From a bacterium (lineage in GTDB: Bacteria; Actinomycetota; Thermoleophilia; Solirubrobacterales; 70-9), in NCBI GenBank assembly GCA_023251935.1, contig JAHEXV010000001.1, positions 1 to 64,000 of the forward strand: 64,000 bases of DNA. The letters run 5' to 3'. The translations under genes were made by a program, and so were the position numbers. This document shows, piece by piece, positions 1 to 7,315 of the stretch. Every line of letters begins with the position of its first letter. The stretch's first letter is position 1. Under the pieces are notes generated by a model. That model was not told the origin of the DNA. It saw nothing but the letters and a program-made list of their open reading frames with translations, and did not search any database.

Positions 1-685
1 TGGCCAGCACCCCCTTCTCGAGCTCCCCGGCCCGGATCCGGCCCACCCCCAGTGCGACGGAGCGCTCAAACCGCTCGGGGGGTAGCGCGCTGGCGATCCG
101 GGCCTCTGCGGTGGGGTGCGGGTCGGCGAGCGGCAGCGCCCCCTCCCGCAGGGCGCCCAGCCGGGCCCTCAGGCGGGTCGCCGTGACCGCGGCGTCGGTT
201 CCCGGGCCAGCGATCGCGCAGAGCGTCAGATGGGTGCGGCCATCGGCTCGGTGGAGGACCAGCTCGGGCATCACCAGGAGCGCCGGCGGAAACGAGGACC
301 ACTGCGGCTCCCGAGCGCCCTCGGCATCGAACGAGAACCCGCCGACCCACACGGGCCCGGCGCCGGCAGGCAGGCTTGGCGGCTCCGCCGCCAGCCGGTC
401 CCGGGTCACCTCGGCGCAGGCCCCGGCGACGTCACGAAAACGCCCCCCTCCCCGCGAGACCACCTCGTGGGCGCTGCCGAGCGCCGCGATCGCGAACCCG
501 TCGCGATCCGGCTGCTCCCAGCAGAACCACCGATCCCCGGCGAGCCGCGAGCCAAAGACCGCCGCGCTCGGATCCCCCGGCTCGACCGACGCCGTGGCAC
601 TGACCAGCCGCCGCCTCCCCCCCGCCTCGATGAGCAGCGCCTCGACCGAGTCAAGCAGCGCAGCTGTTACAGACGAGTCGATCAA
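1..685 (-). CDS. menF: isochorismate synthase, N-terminal part (cut by left edge)
   Basis: The frame is open from a TTG at 685 to the window edge, giving about 228 N-terminal residues; the catalytic chorismate-binding domain lies outside. FCWEQPDRDGFAI (about residue 54), VWVGGFSFD (112) and FPPALLVMPELVLHR (132) are typical of the N-terminal half of the MenF/EntC/DhbC family, which turns chorismate into isochorismate for menaquinone or a catechol siderophore. An in-frame TAG six codons upstream of the TTG limits the start; ACGAGG lies about 5 nt before it. The visible part cannot decide between the two pathways. The type II NADH dehydrogenase nearby fits a menaquinone respiratory chain, but that is inference. 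Confidence 0.75.
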   Translation of the reverse strand, partial: MIDSSVTAALLDSVEALLIEAGGRRRLVSATASVEPGDPSAAVFGSRLAGDRWFCWEQPDRDGFAIAALGSAHEVVSRGGGRFRDVAGACAEVTRDRLAAEPPSLPAGAGPVWVGGFSFDAEGAREPQWSSFPPALLVMPELVLHRADGRTHLTLCAIAGPGTDAAVTATRLRARLGALREGALPLADPHPTAEARIASALPPERFERSVALGVGRIRAGELEKGVLA

Positions 686-734
686 GGAGCCTCGTCCGAG
701 CTAGCGACGACGTCGCGGTTAGGAGGTGTCCGAC

Positions 735-768
735 CTGCCGCCACGCCGGAACCCTAGCCCGGCGGCAG
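735..768 (-). terminator. hairpin downstream of ilvN, possible terminator
   Basis: CTGCCGCC (735-742) and GGCGGCAG (761-768) are perfect complements around an 18-nt loop, between the ilvN stop and the menF start. There is no T-run after it in the minus direction, so it is at best an actinobacterial-style terminator without a U-tail. Confidence 0.35.
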
Positions 769-780
769 CGGACGCGAAGC

Positions 781-824
781 GGAGCAGCCGCCGGTTGGAT
801 TCGGAGCAGCCGCCGGTTGGATTC
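781..824. repeat. 22-bp perfect tandem repeat, two units
   Basis: Two identical 22-bp units (781-802 and 803-824), each starting GGAGCAGCCGCC and ending GGTTGGATTC, end exactly at the base before the ilvN stop codon. They lie in the ilvN 3' untranslated region and contain no plausible gene. Confidence 0.85.
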
Positions 825-1376
825 CTACTGGTCGGGGCGGGAGCGGGCGATGGCGACTTCGCCGGTCCTGGCCATCTCGATCAGGCCGTGGGGGCGAACC
901 ATCCGCTCGAAGGCGTCGATCTTGTCGTTCGACCCGGTCACCTCGATGGTCAGCGTGCGCCGGGAGACGTCGACGATCTTGGCCCGGAAGATCTCCGCGA
1001 AGTGCATGATCTCGGCGCGGCCGTCGACCGCCGCCTGGACCCGGAACAGGGCCATCTCCCGGGAGATCGTCTGATCCGGCTCCATGTCGCGGATCTTGAG
1101 CACATTGACCAGCTTGTGGAGCTGCTTGGTGACCTGGTCGATCGGATGCACCGCCCCGTCCAGGGTCAGGGTGATCCTGGAGACATCGGGGTCGTCGGTC
1201 GGCCCGACCGCGAGGGTGTCGATATTGAAGCCACGGCGGCTGAACAGGCCGGCGATTCGGGCCAGCACGCCCGGCTTGTTCTCGACCAGCAGCGAGAGCA
1301 CGTGCTTGCGCCCGGTCAGGGCGCGCGACGCCTCGAGGTCCTCGAGCTTGACGAGCTCTGGTGTTCCGGCTTCCAT
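825..1376 (-). CDS. ilvN: acetolactate synthase small (regulatory) subunit
   Basis: 183 aa. The ACT domain (about residues 25-100) carries the signature VENKPGVLARIAGLFSRRGF followed by NIDTLAVG, as in IlvN/IlvH. The C-terminal ALS_ss_C-like domain follows. The protein binds the catalytic IlvB subunit and gives valine feedback inhibition in branched-chain amino acid synthesis. It lies 18 nt downstream of ilvB on the same strand, so the two are almost surely one transcript. An N-terminal stretch of about 20 residues before the ACT domain is slightly longer than in many homologues. The ATG at 1376 is the only sensible start. Confidence 0.95.
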   Translation of the reverse strand: MEAGTPELVKLEDLEASRALTGRKHVLSLLVENKPGVLARIAGLFSRRGFNIDTLAVGPTDDPDVSRITLTLDGAVHPIDQVTKQLHKLVNVLKIRDMEPDQTISREMALFRVQAAVDGRAEIMHFAEIFRAKIVDVSRRTLTIEVTGSNDKIDAFERMVRPHGLIEMARTGEVAIARSRPDQ

Positions 1377-1394
1377 CTCTACCCGCTCCTTCCC

Positions 1395-3074
1395 TCAACC
1401 CACCATGTCCCGGGCGGCGGCGCCGGCCGGGATCATCGGGAAGCAGTTCTCCGTTTTCGACACCTGGACGTCGAGCAGCGCCGGGCCCTCCGCATCGAGG
1501 GTCGCGCGCATCGCGTCCTTGAGCTGGCGCTTGTCGGCGCAGCGCATCCCGGTCCACCCGAAGGCCTCGGCCAGTTTCACCCAGTCCGGGCTGTCGCCCA
1601 TCTCGACCGATGAGTAGCGCCCGTCCCAGAACAGCTCCTGCCACTGGCGGACCATGCCGAAGTGGCCGTTGTTCATCAGGAACACCTTCACCGGGATGTC
1701 GTGCACGGCGGCGGTGGCGAACTCCTGGCAGACCATCACCAGGCTGCCGTCGCCGGCCAGGCAGACGACCGTGTCGTCCGGGCGCGCGACCTTGGCGCCG
1801 ATCGCCGCCGGCAGGCCGAAGCCCATCGTCCCGAGACCTCCTGAGTTGATCCACTGGCGCGGCCGCGAGAAGTGGTAGTACTGCGCCGCCCACATCTGGT
1901 GCTGGCCGACGTCGGAGGTGATGATCGCCTCGCCCTCGGTCGCCTCGTACATCGCCTCGATCATGAACTGCGGCTTGATCTCCGAGTCGCTCGAGTCCTC
2001 GTAGCCCAGCGGGTATTCCGCCTGCCAGGCGCGAATCTGCTTCCACCAGTCGTCGAGTCGCGCCGAGTCGGCCTTCAGCGCCCGGTACTCGCGGGTCAGC
2101 TTCGCGAGCACGTCCCTGGCGTCGCCGACGATCGGGATGTGGGCGGGGACGTTCTTGGAGATCTCGGCCGGGTCGATGTCGACGTGGACGAACTTCGCCC
2201 GCGGCGCGAACTCCGACAGCTTGCCGGTGATCCGGTCGTCGAAGCGGGCGCCGATCGCGAGGATCAGGTCAGCGTTGTCCATCGCGTAGTTGGCGGTTCG
2301 GGTGCCGTGCATGCCGAGCATCCCGAGCCACTGGTCGTGCGGCGCCGGGAAGGCGCCGAGCCCCATCACCGTCAGGGTCACGGGGAGCTTGTCCGAGGTC
2401 GCGAACTCGATCAGCTCCGCTGACGCGTCGGCGTTGACGATCCCGCCGCCGGCGTAGACCACCGGCCGCTGCGCGTTGGCCAGCGCCTTTGCGGCGAGGC
2501 GGATCTGCTTGATGTTGCCCTCGGTCGGGGGCTTGTATCCGGGCAGGTTGGGGCGACCTTCGGCCGGTTCGTACTCGATGTCGGCGCGCGAGAGGTCCTG
2601 CGGGACGTCGACCAGCACCGGGCCGGGGCGGCCGGTGGAGGCGATGTGGAAGGCCGCGTGGATGTACTCGGGGATCTGGCGGGGATCGGTGACCAGGAAG
2701 GAGTGCTTGACGATCGGCAGCGTGATCCCGGTCACGTCGGCCTCCTGGAAGCCGTCGGTGCCGATCAGGTCGGTGCGCACCTGGCCAGTGATGAACACGG
2801 TCGGGACCGAGTCCAGCATCGCGTCGGTGATCGCCGTGACCAGGTTGGTCGCCCCGGGTCCCGAGGTCGCGAAGGCGACCCCCACCCGCCCCGAGGCCTT
2901 GGCGTAGCCCTCGGCGGCGTGACCGGCGCCCTGCTCGTGGCGCGCCTGGATGTGGGTGAACTCGGCATCGTAGATCGCGTCGTAGGTCGGCAGGTTGGCG
3001 CCGCCGGGGATGCCGAAGACGTGTTCGACCCCCTCTGCCTTCAGCGCTTCACACAATGCATCCGCGGCCCGCAT
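1395..3074 (-). CDS. ilvB: acetolactate synthase large (catalytic) subunit
   Basis: 559 aa ThDP- and FAD-dependent enzyme that condenses two pyruvates (or pyruvate with 2-oxobutyrate), the first common step to Val, Leu and Ile. The order is N-terminal ThDP/PYR domain with the catalytic Glu in HEQGAGHAAEGYA (Glu about residue 47), central FAD-binding domain, and C-terminal ThDP/PP domain with GDGSLVMVCQEF and NNGHFGMVRQWQ. It is slightly shorter than many relatives because it begins directly at MRAADALCEAL. The ATG at 3074 has no Shine-Dalgarno sequence, but TACAAT lies 7 nt upstream (see promoter entry). It forms a pair with ilvN. Confidence 0.96.
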   Translation of the reverse strand: MRAADALCEALKAEGVEHVFGIPGGANLPTYDAIYDAEFTHIQARHEQGAGHAAEGYAKASGRVGVAFATSGPGATNLVTAITDAMLDSVPTVFITGQVRTDLIGTDGFQEADVTGITLPIVKHSFLVTDPRQIPEYIHAAFHIASTGRPGPVLVDVPQDLSRADIEYEPAEGRPNLPGYKPPTEGNIKQIRLAAKALANAQRPVVYAGGGIVNADASAELIEFATSDKLPVTLTVMGLGAFPAPHDQWLGMLGMHGTRTANYAMDNADLILAIGARFDDRITGKLSEFAPRAKFVHVDIDPAEISKNVPAHIPIVGDARDVLAKLTREYRALKADSARLDDWWKQIRAWQAEYPLGYEDSSDSEIKPQFMIEAMYEATEGEAIITSDVGQHQMWAAQYYHFSRPRQWINSGGLGTMGFGLPAAIGAKVARPDDTVVCLAGDGSLVMVCQEFATAAVHDIPVKVFLMNNGHFGMVRQWQELFWDGRYSSVEMGDSPDWVKLAEAFGWTGMRCADKRQLKDAMRATLDAEGPALLDVQVSKTENCFPMIPAGAAARDMVG

Positions 3075-3087
3075 GGCAGAGATTGTA
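3075..3087 (-). promoter_or_regulatory. ilvB -10 box placed for a leaderless mRNA
   Basis: On the minus strand TACAAT (3087-3082) is followed by only 7 nt before the ATG. A sigma-70-type -10 at this distance would start transcription at or next to the A of ATG. No Shine-Dalgarno sequence is present. The -35 region is weak. Confidence 0.5.
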
Positions 3088-3119
3088 GGGCCCCATCCGA
3101 GCGGGTCTTTTCGGGGTCG

Positions 3120-4322
3120 CTAGCGGGGACGCGGGGCTCGAAGAGCGGCGATCTCGGGCACCTCGAGCTCGCCCGGCTTCCACTGCGTGCTGGGGAGGAT
3201 CGCCCGCTCGATCACCCGATCCCGATGGCGCTCGATCGTCTCGAGCATCGAGCGAACCAGCTCCTCACCCAGATGGTGCGGCTTCAACCCCAGGTCGAGC
3301 AGCTTCGTGTTGACCGCGTTGTAGTAGTGCTGCTCGGCCTCGACCCTGGGGTTCGGGTACTTGCGGACCTCGACCTCGTAGCCGACCTCGGCGGCGCTGC
3401 GACGGACGAGCTCGGCGAGCTCCGAGACGCTGAACTGCTCGGTGAACTGGTTGAAGACCCGGTACTCGCCGAGTTCCGGAGGGTTGCCGATCGCGAGCTC
3501 GACGCACTGAAGCGTGTCGCGGATGTTGAGGAAGCCGCGCGTCTGGCCACCCTCCCCGTAGACGGTCAGCGGATGGCCGATCACCGCCTGGACGCAGAAG
3601 CGGTTGAGCACCGTCCCGAACACCTCGTCGTAGTCGAACCGGGTGGTGAGCCGCTCGTCGAGGGCCGTCTCGTCGGTCTCCACGCCGTAGACGACGCCCT
3701 GGTTGAGGTCGGTGGAGCGCAGGCCCCAGATCCGGCAGGCGAAGTGGATGTTGTGCGAGTCGTGGACCTTGGACAGGTGGTACAGCGAGCCGGGCATCTT
3801 CGGGAACGGAAGCGTGTCCTTGCGTCCCTTGTGCTCGATCTCGATGAACCCCTCCTCGATGTCGATCTCGGGGGTGCCGTACTCGCCCATCGTCCCGAGC
3901 TTGACCAGGTGGCAGTCGGGGACCTTGTCGCGGATCCCGAACAGCAGGTTGAGCGTCCCGAGCACGTTGGTGCGCTGGGTCTCGAGCGCATGCTTGCGCG
4001 AGATCATCGAGAACGGCGCCGATGGCTGCTCGCCGTAGTGGACGATCGTCTCCGGCGCGGTGTCGGTGAGCACCGCGTCGATGAACTCGGCGTCCTCGAT
4101 GCTGCCGACGAAGCTCGAGATCTCGTTGCCGGAGACCTCCCGCCAGGCGTCGATCCGCTCGGCGAGGGGGCGAACCGGGATCAGCGAGTCGGTCGAGTGC
4201 TGGACGTGCCAGCGCCGCCGCGAGAAGTTGTCGACGACGGAGACCTCGTGGCCCCGCGCCGAGAGCCGCATCGCGGTGGGCCAGCCCAGGTATCCGTCAC
4301 CCCCGAGGATCAGGATCCGCAT
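3120..4322 (-). CDS. sqdB: UDP-sulfoquinovose synthase (SqdB/SQD1)
   Basis: 400 aa short-chain dehydrogenase/reductase-type enzyme that forms UDP-sulfoquinovose from UDP-glucose and sulfite, the head-group donor of sulfolipid SQDG. The Rossmann motif GGDGYLGW is at residues 7-14. Long stretches match plant SQD1 and cyanobacterial SqdB closely: VDNFSRRRWHVQ, HYGEQPSAPFSMI, KLGTMGEYGTPEIDIEEG, the YHLSK active site followed by VHDSHNI, DLNQGVVYGV, FNQFTEQFSV and NPRVEAEQHYYNA. The conserved Thr in KLGTMGEYG and the Tyr and Lys of YHLSK supply the catalytic residues. It is divergent from a GT2 glycosyltransferase, with starts 49 nt apart. No recognisable SqdX lies beside it. TACCCT sits 9 nt before the ATG. 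Confidence 0.92.
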   Translation of the reverse strand: MRILILGGDGYLGWPTAMRLSARGHEVSVVDNFSRRRWHVQHSTDSLIPVRPLAERIDAWREVSGNEISSFVGSIEDAEFIDAVLTDTAPETIVHYGEQPSAPFSMISRKHALETQRTNVLGTLNLLFGIRDKVPDCHLVKLGTMGEYGTPEIDIEEGFIEIEHKGRKDTLPFPKMPGSLYHLSKVHDSHNIHFACRIWGLRSTDLNQGVVYGVETDETALDERLTTRFDYDEVFGTVLNRFCVQAVIGHPLTVYGEGGQTRGFLNIRDTLQCVELAIGNPPELGEYRVFNQFTEQFSVSELAELVRRSAAEVGYEVEVRKYPNPRVEAEQHYYNAVNTKLLDLGLKPHHLGEELVRSMLETIERHRDRVIERAILPSTQWKPGELEVPEIAALRAPRPR

Positions 4323-4370
4323 GATCGCGCGAGGGTAGCGGACCGACCCCCCATCTATTCTCTTGCGGCC

Positions 4371-5447
4371 GTGGAATCGGCGATCTTGCAGGCGAATCTC
4401 CTTCCCCCCGAGCTGACCGCGATCCGCGCGGTCGGCCTCGGCCTCGCCGTGCTGATCGCCGCCTTCGCGATCTGGCGGCGGCGATCGCTGCGCAACGCCG
4501 ACGTCCTGATCCTGCTCGTGATCGCCCTCGGCTTGGCGATCGTCTCCGGCACCCAGCTCCTCGACACGATCCTCAGCGCCTTCTCGTTCAAGCGCTCCAA
4601 CGGAACCCGGATCGTCGGCGTCGCGGTGTTCGCGATCCTGATCCTGTTCCTGCTCGTCGTCCGCGCCCTCGCGCAGGGATCGCGGATCACCCGCGAGCTC
4701 TCCGAGGTGCTCGAGGGGCTCGCCTGGGAGCAGTTCAAGGCCAGCGGGCACCCGGAGCGGTTCCGGGGCCGGATCGGCGTCCTGGTGCCCGCCTACAACG
4801 AGGCGGAGAGCATCGGCTGGGTGCTCGATCGGATCCCGGCGCGGGTGTGCGACGTCGAAACCGCGGTGCTGGTGGTCGACGACGGCTCGCGCGACGCGAC
4901 CGGCGAGATGGCGGCCGAACGCGGCGCCGTCGTGGCCCGCCACGTGATCAACCGAGGGGGCGGCGCCGCCCTGCGGACCGGCTACCGGCTGCTCGCCGAC
5001 TCGGGGGCGACGGTGGTCGTCACCCTGGACGCGGACGGTCAGCATCTGCCCTCCGAGATGGAGCGCCTCGTCGAGCCAGTCGTCTCGGGGGAGGTCGCGG
5101 TCGCCCACGGGTCCCGCGTGCTGGGCAGGGCTGACCCCAACCACTACTCCCGCGAGCTGGGGATCGTCTTCTTCAACCGAACGGTGTCGTTGATCACCCG
5201 GACCAAGGTCAGCGACTGCTCGAACGGCTACCGGGCCGTGCGCAGCGACGTGCTGCCGCAGCTCGTCCTGCGCCAGGAGCAGTTCCACACCTCGGAGTTC
5301 CTGATCGAGGCGATCAAGCGCGGCATCCCCGCCAAGGAGGTCCCCGTGACGGTCGCGAACCGCCGCCACGGGCACTCGAAGAAGCCCGCCGTCGTCCGCT
5401 ACGGCCTCGGGTTCGCGAACGCGATCGTCCGGACGTGGCTCAGGTGA
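4371..5447 (+). CDS. membrane glycosyltransferase, DUF2304-like plus GT2
   Basis: 358 aa from a GTG at 4371. Residues 1-115 hold about three hydrophobic helices and the tail SRITRELSEVLEGLAWEQ, the layout of DUF2304 proteins that usually sit beside GT2 enzymes; here the two are fused. The GT-A domain starts near 135 with VLVPAYNEAESIGWVLDRIP, then VVDDGSRDATGE and the metal-binding LDADGQHLP. This resembles dolichol- or polyprenyl-phosphate sugar transferases, so the acceptor may be polyprenyl phosphate (inference). The pairing with sqdB raises the possibility that it handles a sulfoquinovose-containing glycan. TATTCT lies 9 nt before the GTG and there is no Shine-Dalgarno sequence. Confidence 0.85.
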   Translation: MESAILQANLLPPELTAIRAVGLGLAVLIAAFAIWRRRSLRNADVLILLVIALGLAIVSGTQLLDTILSAFSFKRSNGTRIVGVAVFAILILFLLVVRALAQGSRITRELSEVLEGLAWEQFKASGHPERFRGRIGVLVPAYNEAESIGWVLDRIPARVCDVETAVLVVDDGSRDATGEMAAERGAVVARHVINRGGGAALRTGYRLLADSGATVVVTLDADGQHLPSEMERLVEPVVSGEVAVAHGSRVLGRADPNHYSRELGIVFFNRTVSLITRTKVSDCSNGYRAVRSDVLPQLVLRQEQFHTSEFLIEAIKRGIPAKEVPVTVANRRHGHSKKPAVVRYGLGFANAIVRTWLR

Positions 5448-5448
5448 T

Positions 5449-5628
5449 GGCTGGGTAGGGGAAGGCGATCACGCCCAGGGCCGATTCACGACTCCGCGCG
5501 CCGCCGGGTGCGTTCCGTACGCGAATTCCGCCGAGAGGAACTTTGTGCATGGCATAGGTGCATATGCGTCCCCTCGACTACCTGGACTCCCCAACGCTGG
5601 ACCGCCAGCACCATCCCCTTACCCAGCC
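5449..5628. repeat. convergent gap bounded by inverted copies of GGCTGGGTAGGGGA
   Basis: GGCTGGGTAGGGGA lies at 5449-5462, just after the GT2 stop. Its inverted near-copy (one extra A) lies at 5628-5614 and contains the TAA stop of the opposing gene. A third copy, identical to the first, is at 36338-36325 in another convergent gap. The 150 bp between the arms contain no gene that I can support. The arms could form a long-range stem that terminates both transcripts. Confidence 0.5.
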
Positions 5629-5924
5629 TTCTGCGGGCCAGCCGCGCTCGGCTGGCGGACCTCGGAGGGGTCGGGCAGGTAGAGGTCGGTGCCGCAGCGG
5701 GTGCAGACCTGGACGTAGAGCTTGTGGACCTTGCCGCAGCGGGGGCAGCGGCGCTCGGGCTCCTCGGTCTCGCCCCGATAGAAGATCACGGCGACCAGGC
5801 CGATCACCGGCAGGACCGAGCCGACCAGCAGCCAGATGAAGAAGGAGCTGCCCTTGGCGCGCCCGATGATCCCCGTGGCGATCCCAAAGCTGAGCGCGAT
5901 CACTACGTAGGGGGCGCCGGACAT
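5619..5924 (-). CDS. small membrane protein with C-terminal zinc ribbon
   Basis: 101 aa. Two hydrophobic helices (about 6-24 and 29-47) are followed by RRCPRCGKVHKLYVQVCTRC, a CxxC-x(n)-CxxC zinc-ribbon. The family is common as an uncharacterised membrane protein in actinobacteria; no reaction can be assigned. It follows ndh by 20 nt on the same strand, so it is probably the second gene of the ndh transcript. Confidence 0.75.
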   Translation of the reverse strand: MSGAPYVVIALSFGIATGIIGRAKGSSFFIWLLVGSVLPVIGLVAVIFYRGETEEPERRCPRCGKVHKLYVQVCTRCGTDLYLPDPSEVRQPSAAGPQKAG

Positions 5925-5944
5925 GGCCGAATTGTGACGCTCGA

Positions 5945-7267
5945 TCAGTCCAGCGGGCGGTGGGTCCCACCGCGCGCATACTCCTCCGCGCGCAGGGGCC
6001 GAGGATGGCCGATCGATCCGACCTCGGCCACGTCGCGCCGGAACGGAAGCCCGACGGTCCAATCGGCGACCGCGCGGATCTTTCGCGCCAGGCCCGGGAT
6101 CCGGCTCATGTGGTAGGTGCGCGCCATCCACCAGGCCACGAAGCCGCGGAACTTCTGCGGTCCGAGACGGCCGACCGCCTTGTGGCGGCCGAGGTTGACG
6201 AACGCGACCCGAGTCCGGTACCGAAACGGCTTCGCGGTGCCGATCCCGAGCTCGGCGGCGATGTTGCGCGCCGCCAGCGGCCCCTGGCGGACCGCGTGCT
6301 GGGCGGTGGGCGGGCTGGGCGCCTTCCCCCCGGTTCGGGGGTCGGGCACCGCGGCACAGTCGCCGACCGCCCAGACGCCGTCCATCCCCTCCACCCGGAG
6401 GTGGCTGTCGACCAGCACCCGGCCCCGCCCGTCGAGCGGAAGGCCGAGCGACGAGAGGCTGGGATGCGGGATCACCCCGGTGGTCCAGACGATCGTGCGG
6501 GTGGGGATCCACTCGCCGGTCGAGAGGCGCACGCCGTCCGCCCCCGCCTCCTCGAGCCGGGTGCCGAGGCGGATGTCGATCCCCCGCGCCCGCAGCTCCG
6601 TCGCCGCGTAGTCGGCGAGGTCGGGATCGATCTCGGGCAGCACCCGGTCGGTCGCCTCGACCAGGATCCAGTGCATCCCGTGCAGGCGCGCCCGCGGGTA
6701 TCGCTCGATCGCGTCGACGGCGAAGTCCTGAAGCTCGGCCAGCGCTTCGAGGCCGGCGTATCCGCCACCGACGAATACGTAGGTCAGCAGCTCCTCGCGT
6801 CGGGCGGGATGCTCGCTGGCGTTCGCGGCCTCGAGCGTCTCGACGATGTGGTTCCGCAGCCAGATCGCGTCCGCGAGGCTCTTGAAGCCGACCGCGTGCT
6901 CCGCCAGTCCCGGCACCGGCAGCAGCCGCGACACCGACCCGAGCGCCAGCAGGAGCTGGTCGTAGCGCAGCTCCTCGACCTCGTCCTCGTGGCTGGTCAG
7001 CTGCACGGTGCGGGCCGCCGGGTCGTGCCCGGTGACGGCGCCCAGGCGCAGGTAGGTGCGGTGCAGGATGTCGCGCAGCGGGGTGACGACGTGCCGCGGC
7101 TCGAGCGTCCCCGCCGCCGCCTCGGGGAGAAACGGCGTGTAGAGCAGGAAGTTGACGTCGTTGACGAGCACCAGCCGGGCCGCCTGCCGCGGGATCAGCC
7201 GCTCGAGCTTCCGGGCCGCCGACGCCCCGGCAAACCCGCCACCGACGATCACCACGTTCCAGGCCAC
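5945..7267 (-). CDS. ndh: type II NADH dehydrogenase (NDH-2), FAD-dependent
   Basis: 440 aa single-subunit NADH:quinone oxidoreductase, non-proton-pumping and peripheral to the membrane. The N-terminal FAD site is VGGGFAGASAARKLE (residues 8-22). The second dinucleotide site, for NADH, is YVFVGGGYAGLEALAEL near residue 165. WAVGDCAAVPDP near 300 is the second FAD-contact motif. The C-terminal part has the amphipathic KFRGFVAWWMARTYHM typical of NDH-2 membrane contact. The start is a GTG at 7267. A perfect palindrome and a -10 box lie directly upstream, so expression is probably repressed by a dimeric regulator. Confidence 0.92.
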   Translation of the reverse strand: MAWNVVIVGGGFAGASAARKLERLIPRQAARLVLVNDVNFLLYTPFLPEAAAGTLEPRHVVTPLRDILHRTYLRLGAVTGHDPAARTVQLTSHEDEVEELRYDQLLLALGSVSRLLPVPGLAEHAVGFKSLADAIWLRNHIVETLEAANASEHPARREELLTYVFVGGGYAGLEALAELQDFAVDAIERYPRARLHGMHWILVEATDRVLPEIDPDLADYAATELRARGIDIRLGTRLEEAGADGVRLSTGEWIPTRTIVWTTGVIPHPSLSSLGLPLDGRGRVLVDSHLRVEGMDGVWAVGDCAAVPDPRTGGKAPSPPTAQHAVRQGPLAARNIAAELGIGTAKPFRYRTRVAFVNLGRHKAVGRLGPQKFRGFVAWWMARTYHMSRIPGLARKIRAVADWTVGLPFRRDVAEVGSIGHPRPLRAEEYARGGTHRPLD

Positions 7268-7304
7268 GGGCCCAGTATTACACCTTGTAACAGTTTGTTA
7301 CAAG
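7268..7304 (-). promoter_or_regulatory. ndh promoter with 9+3+9 palindromic operator
   Basis: CTTGTAACA (7284-7292), spacer GTT, TGTTACAAG (7296-7304) form a perfect inverted repeat. On the minus strand TAATAC (7280-7275) lies 7 nt before the GTG. With a 17-bp spacer the -35 would be TTGTAA inside the palindrome, so a bound dimer would block RNA polymerase. The mRNA would be leaderless. The sequence is not the usual Rex site (TTGTGAA-N4-TTCACAA); a TetR- or GntR-like factor is possible. Confidence 0.7.
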
Positions 7305-7315
7305 TGCGTCCCGTG

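Noticed and set aside
3075-3119. T-box or leucine attenuator before ilvB
   Set aside because: Only 45 bp separate ilvB from the sqdB stop and a -10 box touches the start codon; there is no room for a leader.
7284-7304. Rex operator before ndh
   Set aside because: The palindrome has a 3-nt spacer and TTGTAACA half-sites, not TTGTGAA-N4-TTCACAA.
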